NCBI GenBank assembly: GCA_041481445.1
Contig: JBGPBV010000205.1
Location: 1 to 9,936 of the forward strand
Length of the DNA stretch: 9,936 nt
Source: AA29 sp041481445
GTDB taxonomy: Bacteria; Acidobacteriota; Vicinamibacteria; Fen-336
Direction of reading: 5' to 3'
Every line of letters begins with the position of its first letter. Positions within the stretch are counted from its first letter, which is position 1. A program made the position numbers and the translations under genes. Below the pieces are notes generated by a model. That model did not search any database. It was not told where the DNA came from and was given only the letters and a program-made list of their open reading frames with translations. Below, in pieces: positions 1-7,239 of this stretch.

Positions 1-207
1 GAGCGCGATCTCGAGGGACCTCATGAGGAACAGCAGGGCGTACCAATGTTGATGGCTCTCGCCGCCGTAGCGGCGGGTCTTGAAGTTCTCCGTCTCCATC
101 CAGAAGCGCGTGGCCGCCCAGACCTGCCGCGGGTGCACCTGCGCCTGATCCGGGAGCAGGAAGAAGGGATGTGCCTTCACGGGAGTGGGTCCATCGCTCG
201 CCCGCAT
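1..207 (-). CDS. Partial unrecognised protein (N-terminal 69 codons; runs off left edge)
   Basis: An uninterrupted minus-strand frame reads from an ATG at 207 to the window edge. I do not recognise the family. The visible part is soluble-looking, with a short polar N-terminus, a segment rich in aromatic residues (HPFFLL, then QVWAATRFWMETENF, then HQHWYALLFLMRSLEIAL) and no signal peptide. Such density of Trp/His/Phe is unlike a random shadow frame, and no other frame here codes better. The ATG lies 43 bases after the ppk2 stop on the same strand, so it is probably co-transcribed with ppk2. A GGAGG (complement of 221-225) sits 13 bases before the ATG, longer than ideal. A GTG at codon 11 is a weaker alternative. 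Most of the gene lies outside the window, so no function is proposed. Confidence 0.6.
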   Translation of the reverse strand, partial: MRASDGPTPVKAHPFFLLPDQAQVHPRQVWAATRFWMETENFKTRRYGGESHQHWYALLFLMRSLEIAL

Positions 208-250
208 CCTACGCCCTGGACCTCCGAAGGGGCGACGAGAGACGTCGAGC

Positions 251-1090
251 TCAGTACTTCCGGGGGACGAAGGTCTGATCCGTCTTGGGCGGACGGACGT
301 AGCCCCCGTCCTTCTGCCGGCCCGGAAGGACGATCTTCTCCCGCGGGACGTCGTGGTAGGGGACGAGAGAGAGCAGGTGCGCGAGCAGGTTCAGCCGGGC
401 CCCGCGCTTGTCGTCGGCGTCGACGACGTACCAGGGCGCCTGCTTGATGTCGGTATGGGAGAACATCTCGTCCTTGGCCCGCGAGTACTCCACCCAGCGC
501 GAGCGCGACTCGAGGTCCATGGGGCTCAGCTTCCAGTGCTTCGTCGGATCGTCGAGGCGCGCCTGGAAGCGCTTCTCCTGCTCCTCGTCGCTGACCGAGA
601 ACCAGTACTTCACGAGCTGGATGCCCGACCGCACCAGCATCCGCTCGAACTCGGGACAGGACCGGAGGAACTCCCGGTACTCGTCCTCCGTGCAGAACTC
701 CATGACTCGCTCCACGCCGGCCCGGTTGTACCAGCTCCGGTCGAAGAGCACGATCTCGCCCGCGGACGGCAGGTGGGGCACGTAGCGCTGGAAATACCAC
801 TGCGTCCTCTCGCGCTCGCTGGGAGCGGGGAGGGCCACCACTCGGCAGACACGCGCGCTCATGCTCTGGCTGATGGCCTTGATCGCGCCGCCCTTGCCCG
901 CCGCGTCGCGGCCCTCGAAGATGACGGCGATCCGGTGGCCGGCGTGCTTGACCCATTCCTGGAGCTTCACGAGCTCCACGCTGAGCGCCTTGAGCTCCTT
1001 CTCGTACGCCTTCTTCTCTACCCGGCTCGACGTCGCGCGCTCGCCGTCGGGTTGTTCCTCGTCGTCGCGGTGCTTGTCCTTCTTTCCCAT
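251..1090 (-). CDS. ppk2: Polyphosphate kinase 2, class I (polyphosphate:ADP/GDP phosphotransferase)
   Basis: This 279-aa protein is a single-domain PPK2. The family transfers phosphate between inorganic polyphosphate and nucleoside diphosphates in the cytoplasm; class I enzymes mostly make ATP or GTP from ADP or GDP. Seen directly: a charged N-terminal tail (about 1-25), a Walker A loop GRDAAGKGG at 60-68, the class I signature ALPAPSERERTQWYFQRYV at about 86-104, and a Walker B-type block EIVLFDRSWYNRAGVE at 112-127. These are followed by the typical KYWFSVSDEEQ and KHWKLSPMDLESR segments. The length matches one-domain members, and no key residue appears lost. The ATG at 1090 has GGAGG (complement of 1097-1101) six bases upstream. 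The gene lies between the Lmo0937-type peptide (60 bp upstream) and the partial gene downstream, all on the minus strand. Assignment to PPK2 is secure; the preferred nucleotide and direction are inferred from the class. Confidence 0.95.
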   Translation of the reverse strand: MGKKDKHRDDEEQPDGERATSSRVEKKAYEKELKALSVELVKLQEWVKHAGHRIAVIFEGRDAAGKGGAIKAISQSMSARVCRVVALPAPSERERTQWYFQRYVPHLPSAGEIVLFDRSWYNRAGVERVMEFCTEDEYREFLRSCPEFERMLVRSGIQLVKYWFSVSDEEQEKRFQARLDDPTKHWKLSPMDLESRSRWVEYSRAKDEMFSHTDIKQAPWYVVDADDKRGARLNLLAHLLSLVPYHDVPREKIVLPGRQKDGGYVRPPKTDQTFVPRKY

Positions 1091-1150
1091 CGCCTGCCTC
1101 CGGCTGCCGGGAGCATAGGGCCGCGGCCGGGCGGCGCCAAACTCAGTTCG

Positions 1151-1309
1151 TTAGAGTCGTCGCCCTTGGAGCAGTTGAACGATTACGATGATGATCACGA
1201 TGACGAGCAGGACGTGCACCGTGTTCCCCGACAGGACGGGAATCGAGACGGTCCCGAGCACCCCGAGCAGCCACAGGATCACGAGGATCGCGACTATGGT
1301 CCAGAGCAT
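1151..1309 (-). CDS. Lmo0937 family small membrane protein
   Basis: A 52-aa hydrophobic peptide beginning MLWTIVAILVILWLLGVLG. It has two membrane segments (about 3-20 and 31-47) separated by a short polar loop (SGNT) and ends in a basic tail, QGRRL. The MLWTI...ILWLLG start and two-helix layout are characteristic of the Lmo0937 family of tiny membrane proteins, which have no established biochemical function. A perfect Shine-Dalgarno, AAGGAGG (complement of 1315-1321), ends five bases before the ATG, which strongly supports a real gene despite its size. It is the first gene of the minus-strand group and reads toward ppk2 (60 bp gap). It diverges from malate synthase, whose start is 180 bp away. 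A role in stress physiology is only a guess from the neighbouring ppk2. Confidence 0.85.
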   Translation of the reverse strand: MLWTIVAILVILWLLGVLGTVSIPVLSGNTVHVLLVIVIIIVIVQLLQGRRL

Positions 1310-1489
1310 CAAACCCTCCTTGGCCGGACCTGACCGATATCGTGATGGTACTCGCGCCGGGGAGGGCCGCTCGGAAAGAGAAACGGATTTCCGTCTGGAC
1401 CGTCGGGACTATGGGGCCCGCGTGGCGTCGATACTAGTGTGTCCAGGCGGGCTGTGCGCGATGAAGACCCTCGCGCGCTGGAGACCGCG
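1310..1489. other. Divergent intergenic region between the Lmo0937/ppk2 group and the glyoxylate operon
   Basis: This 180-bp spacer must carry the promoters for both divergent units. I found no convincing sigma70 -35/-10 pair for either direction: GATACT at 1430-1435 resembles a -10 box but has no matching -35 at 16-18 bp. A 12-base inverted repeat, ACGGA-TT-TCCGT, lies at 1383-1394 in a locally AT-richer stretch (about 1375-1390) and could be a regulator site. The only firm signals are the two ribosome binding sites at its ends, AAGGAGG for the minus gene and TGGAG at 1479-1483 for malate synthase. Confidence 0.5.
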
Positions 1490-3418
1490 ATGAGCAGCGA
1501 CCTGCGCCGCATCCCCCCCAACCTCCAGATTCGCGACGGCCTTCTCCGCCGCTTTCCGGACGTCTACACGCCCGAGGCCCTGGCCGCGCTCGAGGCCCTG
1601 GCTCCGCTCGACGCCGTGCGCCGGGAGCTGATGGACGCACGGATCCGCCGCCGCGCCGAGCGCGCCCGTGGCCACCAGCGGACCTCTTTCCTGGACCCGG
1701 CCGCGATCGTCCCCGGAACCGAGATCACGGTGGAGGACGCGCGCCAGGGCCGCTTCGAGGGCGCCGCGATTCCGGCCGACCTGGAGCGCCAGTGGATCCA
1801 GGGCACCGGCCCCGGCACGCGGCCGCACGCGACGACCGAGCAGGGGCTGCGCAACGTCGCCTACGCGCTTCTGTCCGGGGCCGACGGCTGGATGTTCGAC
1901 GGCGAGGACGCGCTGGGCCAGGTCGAGACGATGGCGCTCGACAACCAGCGCAACCTGAAGCTGGCCACAGATCGCGACCCCGTGTTCCTCAGGGTCGCGG
2001 AGCAGGTGGCGGGGGAGATGAACGCCTGGGCGCGCGGTTTCTTCGGGCGGGAGATCATCGCCAATTGGCACGCCCAACTGGACTTCACCACGCGGATCTT
2101 CCGCGCCCGCGGGCTGCACCTCGACGATCGCCACGTGCGGCACGCGAGCGGAGACGGCTTCTCGGCCTCGATCGTCGATTCGGTGCTCTACGTCGTCAAC
2201 AACCATCGCCGGCTGCGTGACGCGGGGGCCACGGTGGTCCTCTACCTGCCCAAGATCCAGACCGCCCTCGAGGCGGCGCTGTGGAACCGCCTGCTCTCCG
2301 AGCTGGAGCGGCACCTGGGGCTGCCCCTGGGGACCGTGCGCGTCTACGTGCTGGTGGAGCAGCTCGAAGCCTGCTTCCAGCTGATGGAGATCCGCGCCGC
2401 CCTGGGGCGCCACTTCGTCGGCTACAACACCGGGCGCTGGGACTACATCAACAGCGTGGCCGACGCGATGGCCTGGGACGCCTCTTTCGTGAATCCGAGC
2501 ATCGACGCGATCGTGATGACCTACGGCTACATGCGCAACTACGAGGACCGCGTGCGCCGGGCCGTCAACACGCCCGATGCGAGCGGGAACTACGCGCTCT
2601 GGCAGGGCGGCATGGAACCCAACATCCCGGTGGGCTCGGAGGCGGGCGTGACGAGCGGGATGGCTCGCGCCAAGGCGGGGGCCCTTCGCGAGCAGAAGGA
2701 GGGCGCCAGCGGCAAGTGGGTGGCGCACTGGAAGATGGTCCACATCGTGCGGCCGGTCTGGGAAGACGCAGGGCAGGCCAACCAGTTGGGGCGGGCGTTC
2801 CCGCGCCTCACCTACACCGAGCAGGACTGCCAGGCGCTCACGCTGCTGGAGCCGGCGCCGCGCACCGTGCGGGGCGCGCGCGACCTTCTCTCGGTGGCGC
2901 TCCAGTACGGCAACGCGTTCGCGCAGGGGTTCCAGGCGGCGGCGCTGAAGCCGGCCGATTTCTTCGGCAACGACGACGTGCTCTACCTGATGGAGGACAT
3001 GGCCACCGGCGAGATCCGGCTCAGCATCCTCTGGGAGTGGCTGCACAAGGCGGCGCGCTTCACGGAGAGCGATCCCGCGACGGCCGTCCAGGCGGGGGAC
3101 CTCTTCTCGGCGCCGCTCTTCGCGCGCCTGCTCGAGGAGGAGTACGCCAAGCTGCTCGCGGCCTCCAACCGCGACGTGCACGACGACTCCAAGGCCACCA
3201 CGCTCCCGATCACGCGCGCGATCGTCCAGGCCTACGTGGGCGCCGACGTCAAGCCGCCGTGGTACGTCGACCTGCTGAACCTGAACCTCGACAACCACGA
3301 CCTGGCCATCGCCAAGCAACGCATCGAGACGTACCTGTCCACGTTCGGCCGCGACGGCACTCGGCTGACCGCCAACCTCGACTTCACGGGGCCGACTCCG
3401 GCCGAGGAGCAAGCATGA
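1490..3418 (+). CDS. aceB: Malate synthase (long, isoform A-like)
   Basis: A 642-aa enzyme that condenses glyoxylate with acetyl-CoA to give malate, the second step of the glyoxylate bypass. Residues matching the malate synthase active site are visible: catalytic Arg207 in RARGLHL, metal ligands Glu290 (VLVEQ) and Asp318 (GRWDYINS) exactly 28 residues apart as in the family, and catalytic base Asp503 in YLMEDMATGEI. LYLPKIQTALEAALWN and GGMEPNIP match other AceB blocks. It is about 110 residues longer than E. coli AceB (about 533 aa), with the extra length mostly before Arg207 and after Asp503. The frame is open upstream to a GTG at 1439, but I chose ATG 1490 because GGAG at 1480-1483 sits six bases before it and the extra 17 residues look non-conserved. 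The stop overlaps the isocitrate lyase start (ATGA), implying an operon and translational coupling. Confidence 0.93.
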   Translation: MSSDLRRIPPNLQIRDGLLRRFPDVYTPEALAALEALAPLDAVRRELMDARIRRRAERARGHQRTSFLDPAAIVPGTEITVEDARQGRFEGAAIPADLERQWIQGTGPGTRPHATTEQGLRNVAYALLSGADGWMFDGEDALGQVETMALDNQRNLKLATDRDPVFLRVAEQVAGEMNAWARGFFGREIIANWHAQLDFTTRIFRARGLHLDDRHVRHASGDGFSASIVDSVLYVVNNHRRLRDAGATVVLYLPKIQTALEAALWNRLLSELERHLGLPLGTVRVYVLVEQLEACFQLMEIRAALGRHFVGYNTGRWDYINSVADAMAWDASFVNPSIDAIVMTYGYMRNYEDRVRRAVNTPDASGNYALWQGGMEPNIPVGSEAGVTSGMARAKAGALREQKEGASGKWVAHWKMVHIVRPVWEDAGQANQLGRAFPRLTYTEQDCQALTLLEPAPRTVRGARDLLSVALQYGNAFAQGFQAAALKPADFFGNDDVLYLMEDMATGEIRLSILWEWLHKAARFTESDPATAVQAGDLFSAPLFARLLEEEYAKLLAASNRDVHDDSKATTLPITRAIVQAYVGADVKPPWYVDLLNLNLDNHDLAIAKQRIETYLSTFGRDGTRLTANLDFTGPTPAEEQA

Positions 3419-5709
3419 GCGGATTCGACGCGGAAATCGCCGAAACGAAGCGGTACTTCGCACACCCGCGTTTTGCCGGCATCACCCGCCTGTACTCCGC
3501 GCGCCAGGTGGTCGAGCAGCGGGGCACGATCCAGACCGACTACACCGTGGCGCGGGTGGCGGCCGAGCAGTTCCATGACCGGCTCCGCGAGCTGTTCGCC
3601 GAGCGGCGGTCGATCACCACCTTCGGGCCGTATTCGCCCGGGCAGGCGGTGGCCCTCAAGCGGGCGGGCATCGAGGCGATCTATCTCGGGGGCTGGGCCA
3701 CCTCGGCCAAGGGCTCGGTCACCGAAGACCCGGGCCCCGACCTCGCGAGCTATCCGCTCGGCCAGGTGCCGGACGAGGCGGCGCCGATCGTCCGCGCCCT
3801 GCTGACCGCCGACCGCAACCAGCGCTTCGCCCGCTCGCGCATGACCGAAGCCCAGCGCGCGGGCACGCCCGAGGTCGACTTCCGGCCCTTCATCATCGCC
3901 GACGCCGATACCGGCCACGGCGGCGACGCCCACGTGCGCAACCTGGTGCGGCGCTTCGTGGAGGTCGGTGTGCCCGGCTATCACATCGAGGACCAGAAGC
4001 CGGGGGCCAAGAAGTGCGGGCACCAGGGGGGCAAGGTGCTGGTGGCGGAGGACGAGCAGATCAAGCGCCTCAACGCCGCGCGCTTCCAGCTCGACGTGAT
4101 GAAGGTGCCCGGCATCATCGTGGCGCGCACCGATGCCGAGTCGGCGACGTTCCTCGACACTCGCAGCGACGAGCGCGACCACCCGTTCATCCTGGGCGCC
4201 ACCAGCGTCGAGCTGCCGACCTACAAGATCAGCTACCTGGCCATACTGCGGAAGCTGCGCGAGGGCGGCCTGGAGGATGCCCACGGCCACCGGCTGTTCC
4301 AGATCTCCGAGACCGAATACGCCGAGGCCTATGCCTGGCTCGCCCGCGTCGGGGTGACGGCTCTGATCGAGGAGAACCTGGCCATCTTGAAGAAGTCCGG
4401 GATGTCGTTCGACACGTTGCTCGACAAGGTCGAGACGCGTTTCCTGGAGGCGTGGCAGGCCGAGGCCGACCTCAAGACCTATCCGCAGGCGGTCGCCGAC
4501 GTGATCGAGTTCCGCGCCAGCGAAGGCGAGCGCTTCGAGATGAGCGCGGCCCAGTGGCTGGCGTTCGCGAGCCGCACTTCGTTCTCCTCCGCCCGCGAGC
4601 GCGCCCGCGCGATGGGCATCAGCATCGTCTGGGACTGCGAGCTGTCGCGCACGCCGGAGGGCTACTACCAGGTCCAGGGGGGGATCGACTACGCGATCGC
4701 CAAGTCGCTGGCGGCCGCGCCCTTCGCGGACGTCCTGTGGATGGAGACCAAGACCGCGGACCTGGCGGACGCCAAGCGCTTTGCCGAGGCGATCCATGCC
4801 GAGTTCCCGGGCAAGCTGCTGGCCTACAACCTGTCGCCCTCGTTCAACTGGGACACCACCGGGATGAGCGACGACGAGATGCGGCGCTTCCCGGAGGAGC
4901 TGGGCAAGCTCGGCTTCGTCTTCAACTTCATCACGTACGGCGGCCACCAGATCGACGGGCTGGCGGGCGAGGAGTTCTCCGGGGCGCTGCGCCAGGACGG
5001 GATGCTGGCCCTGGCGCGCCTGCAGCGCAAGTTCCGCCTGGTCGACTCGCCCTACAAGACGCCGCAGACGCTGGTGGGCGGGCCGCGCGCCGATGCCGGC
5101 CTGATGGCCTGCTCGGGCGGCACCGCGGCCACCAAGGCCATGGGCAAGGGCTCGACCCAGCACCAGCACCTGGTGCAGACCGAGGTGCCGACCAAGCTGC
5201 TGGAGGATTGGCTGGCCGCCTGGGCCCGACACCACCAGATCGCCTTCCCGATCAAGGTGTCCTTGCGCCCGCACACCGCCGGGTCGGAGCTGCTGGAGCT
5301 CGGGCTCTCCAAGGACGGCGGCGAGAAGGTGGCGAACGTGATCTTCGCCCCCATCGTGGACCGGCGCGGGCGCAACATCCTGTCCGTACGCGACCAGAAC
5401 ACGTTCGACACCGCGCTGCGCAAGAAGCGGTTGATGACGCTCATCCACCTGTTCCTGATCCACCGCTATCGGACCCACTCGGTGCACTACGTGAGCCCGA
5501 CCCAGGACAACCGCTATCAGGCGCAGAAGATGAAGACCCACGGCCTGTACAGCGACGTGCATGACGAGGTCGGGCAGATCATCGTGGCGGACGTCGACGC
5601 CGATTCCATCAAGCTCCTGTTGGCAGCGGACCGGGCCCGGCTCGACGACCTGATTCAACAGCGCTCGTTGACGGCGCCGGAGCGTGGCCGCCCCTCCCCC
5701 CGCGGATGA
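3415..5709 (+). CDS. aceA: Isocitrate lyase, long ICL2-like form
   Basis: A 764-aa isocitrate lyase that splits isocitrate into glyoxylate and succinate, the first step of the glyoxylate bypass. Directly visible: the metal-binding ADADTGHGG at 162-170, the family signature KKCGHQ at 199-204 with catalytic Cys201, VARTDAES around 237-244, WMETKT at 442-447 and the substrate-closing loop SPSFNW at 474-479. E. coli AceA is 434 aa; this protein instead has the length of Mycobacterium tuberculosis ICL2 (about 766 aa), with extra sequence inside the barrel (around FLDTRSDERDHPFILG) and a C-terminal region from about 600. In ICL2 the C-terminal domain mediates activation by acetyl-CoA; whether that holds here is inference. 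The frame is open far upstream, but ATG 3415 is preceded by GAGGAG (3404-3409) at five bases and overlaps the malate synthase stop by four, so this start is well supported. Confidence 0.95.
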   Translation: MSGFDAEIAETKRYFAHPRFAGITRLYSARQVVEQRGTIQTDYTVARVAAEQFHDRLRELFAERRSITTFGPYSPGQAVALKRAGIEAIYLGGWATSAKGSVTEDPGPDLASYPLGQVPDEAAPIVRALLTADRNQRFARSRMTEAQRAGTPEVDFRPFIIADADTGHGGDAHVRNLVRRFVEVGVPGYHIEDQKPGAKKCGHQGGKVLVAEDEQIKRLNAARFQLDVMKVPGIIVARTDAESATFLDTRSDERDHPFILGATSVELPTYKISYLAILRKLREGGLEDAHGHRLFQISETEYAEAYAWLARVGVTALIEENLAILKKSGMSFDTLLDKVETRFLEAWQAEADLKTYPQAVADVIEFRASEGERFEMSAAQWLAFASRTSFSSARERARAMGISIVWDCELSRTPEGYYQVQGGIDYAIAKSLAAAPFADVLWMETKTADLADAKRFAEAIHAEFPGKLLAYNLSPSFNWDTTGMSDDEMRRFPEELGKLGFVFNFITYGGHQIDGLAGEEFSGALRQDGMLALARLQRKFRLVDSPYKTPQTLVGGPRADAGLMACSGGTAATKAMGKGSTQHQHLVQTEVPTKLLEDWLAAWARHHQIAFPIKVSLRPHTAGSELLELGLSKDGGEKVANVIFAPIVDRRGRNILSVRDQNTFDTALRKKRLMTLIHLFLIHRYRTHSVHYVSPTQDNRYQAQKMKTHGLYSDVHDEVGQIIVADVDADSIKLLLAADRARLDDLIQQRSLTAPERGRPSPRG

Positions 5710-5740
5710 CACGCCCGGGGCGCGATCCCGGAAGCCGGGC

Positions 5741-7108
5741 TCAGCCCTGTGTCGCGGGAGTGTGGACCTTCGCTGGGTCGGCGGCGACACCGGCGCCCGC
5801 GGTGGGGGACCGCTCGAGCGCCTTGCGAATGCTCTCGCCGATCCGGTGGCCGAGCAGCTTGTTGCCCTCGGGGTTCAGGTGGCAGCAGGAGTCGATGTAC
5901 AAGGGCTTCCCGATCTCCGTGAAGACCTGCGTCAGGTCCTGGAAGGCGACGCCCTCCGCCTCCAGCTCCCGGCCGGCGGCGCGAAGCCTGGGATAGACCG
6001 AGCGGACTCCCGTCTCCCACGACGAGCCCGGCCAGAGCGCAACCTTGCGCTCCCCCGCGCTCATCGGCTTGGAGCCTTCCAGGTACTGGTTCGGCTGCAG
6101 GAAATGGAAGTAGCGGATGCCGTTGCCCACGCAGAGGCGATGCATCTCGAGCGACGTGTGCTGCCAGACCTTCGCCAGGTCCGCGTACAGCGCCTCGGGG
6201 TCGGCGTACGGGCGGCCCGGCCCGCGGGCCGCGTAGGTCCACGTGGCGGCAGGGTCAGGCTTGTACTTCTCGAGCGCGAGGCGCGCCAGGTCGATCTGCC
6301 TCTCCGCCCTCAGATCGAGCACCTTCCAGAGGAGGTTGGCGGAAACGGAGTAGCGCAGCGGCGGCTTGGAGAAGGCGGCGGCGAGGCCCCCGCGCCGCCC
6401 CTCGAGAAAGCTCACCTCGCCCACGAGGCGGACCATCGCCGGGTCGCCCACGGAGCCTAGAAGTCCCGGCCAATTGTTCGGATAGAAGGGGAAGACGCCG
6501 CTCGGCCGGTTCGAGACCAAAGCCAGCGTCGACTCGTTGAAGCCGTCGATGTTGATGACCACGTCGAAGTGCCCGCCCAGACCGAGCAGGTAGCTGAGGG
6601 CGAGCAGCTGCTGCGGCTGCTTGAAGGCGCCCAGGGCGATGCGTACGGGCACGAGCCGCTTGCCCTGGAACTCGGGCACCCTGGCCAGCTCCTCGAACAG
6701 CGCGTCGACGCCCTGGACCGAGAACCAGAACGCGACCGAGCCTCCGAAGATCCCCACGACCACCTGCTCCTCCGACTTGGCCTGGAGTGGCGCCTTGTCG
6801 TCGAGGAAGCCCCAATCCGAGACCGGCACCGAATGGAACTCGCGCATCCCGGCCGGGTCGAAGTTCGGGTCGTAGGTGAACCCGACATAGGGGTGAGGCA
6901 CGGTCTGGGTCGTCGCGTGGGCGGCGCCGGGCCGCACCGCGGCCGCGGCCTTGATTTGCCGCTCCCGCTGCCGATCGAGGCGCGCGTACGTGAAGAGGTG
7001 CCGGGTGGCGACCAGGAAGCCAACGAAGGAGAAGGCTTCGGCCACGACCGCGGCCAGCAGCAGCCGGGCGACGATCGTGGTCAGTCTGGCGCGAAGGCTC
7101 GACGACAT
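5741..7108 (-). CDS. Membrane-anchored SGNH-hydrolase-like protein
   Basis: A 455-aa protein with one N-terminal membrane segment (about 12-34, RLLLAAVVAEAFSFVGFLV) and a large domain probably outside the membrane. SGNH/GDSL-like blocks are visible: GIFGGSVAFW with candidate nucleophile Ser124, INIDGFNE with Asn191 in the block III position, and YIDSCCHLNPEGNKLLG near the C-terminus with Asp406 and His410. Such proteins act as esterases or as O-acetyl transfer or removal factors on polysaccharides, and anchored versions are common near surface-glycan genes; the substrate here is unknown. The Asp-His block reads D-x-x-x-H, one residue longer than the classical DxxH, with two adjacent cysteines between. 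The ATG at 7108 has AAGGGAG just upstream and a promoter-like sequence at 7169-7197. It is convergent with isocitrate lyase (31 bp gap), so it is not part of that operon. The fold call is fairly sure; catalytic activity is not. Confidence 0.75.
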   Translation of the reverse strand: MSSSLRARLTTIVARLLLAAVVAEAFSFVGFLVATRHLFTYARLDRQRERQIKAAAAVRPGAAHATTQTVPHPYVGFTYDPNFDPAGMREFHSVPVSDWGFLDDKAPLQAKSEEQVVVGIFGGSVAFWFSVQGVDALFEELARVPEFQGKRLVPVRIALGAFKQPQQLLALSYLLGLGGHFDVVINIDGFNESTLALVSNRPSGVFPFYPNNWPGLLGSVGDPAMVRLVGEVSFLEGRRGGLAAAFSKPPLRYSVSANLLWKVLDLRAERQIDLARLALEKYKPDPAATWTYAARGPGRPYADPEALYADLAKVWQHTSLEMHRLCVGNGIRYFHFLQPNQYLEGSKPMSAGERKVALWPGSSWETGVRSVYPRLRAAGRELEAEGVAFQDLTQVFTEIGKPLYIDSCCHLNPEGNKLLGHRIGESIRKALERSPTAGAGVAADPAKVHTPATQG

Positions 7109-7168
7109 GGCTCCCTTCGGGGTTCCCTCCGGCGGGCCGCCGCTGGCGGGCGCCGCTCCGGGGCGGCC

Positions 7169-7197
7169 ATACTATCCCGCGGCTGGACAGGGCTCAA
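7169..7197 (-). promoter_or_regulatory. Candidate sigma70-type promoter of the SGNH-like gene
   Basis: Read on the minus strand, TTGAGC (complement of 7192-7197) and TAGTAT (complement of 7169-7174) are separated by exactly 17 bases; each matches four of six consensus positions. The predicted transcript would begin near 7162, leaving about 54 bases of leader before the ATG at 7108. A 7-bp inverted repeat, GGCCGCC/GGCGGCC (7135-7141 and 7162-7168), lies across the predicted start and leader, but such repeats are common by chance in DNA this GC-rich. Confidence 0.45.
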
Positions 7198-7239
7198 AGC
7201 GGGCAGGACCAGACCCGAGGCTCACCTCGCCCTGGTGCA

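Noticed and set aside
1119..1128. Palindrome GGCCGCGGCC between ppk2 and the Lmo0937-type gene
   Set aside because: It contains only G and C, has no T-tract, and is likely by chance; no terminator or attenuator is claimed.
1439..1489. GTG at 1439 as an earlier malate synthase start
   Set aside because: It has no ribosome site and adds 17 charged residues, whereas ATG 1490 has GGAG at a six-base spacing.
2281..3414. Upstream extension of the isocitrate lyase frame into malate synthase
   Set aside because: The frame is open but the extra sequence is a shadow of malate synthase. The family N-terminus, the ribosome site and the ATGA overlap all place the start at 3415.
1409..3463. Minus-strand open frame of 684 codons opposite malate synthase
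   Set aside because: It is antisense to a clear enzyme with intact catalytic residues, and its translation is a low-complexity run of Arg/Val/His/Gly/Leu without a family signature, as expected opposite a GC-rich gene.
5713..5740. Possible terminator between the convergent isocitrate lyase and SGNH-like genes (GCCCGG/CCGGGC arms)
   Set aside because: The 6-bp stem has a 16-base loop and no T-run on either strand, and could occur by chance in this composition.
3232..5790. Minus-strand open frame of 852 codons opposite isocitrate lyase
   Set aside because: Same reason: antisense to a well-conserved gene, with a repetitive composition and no recognisable domain.
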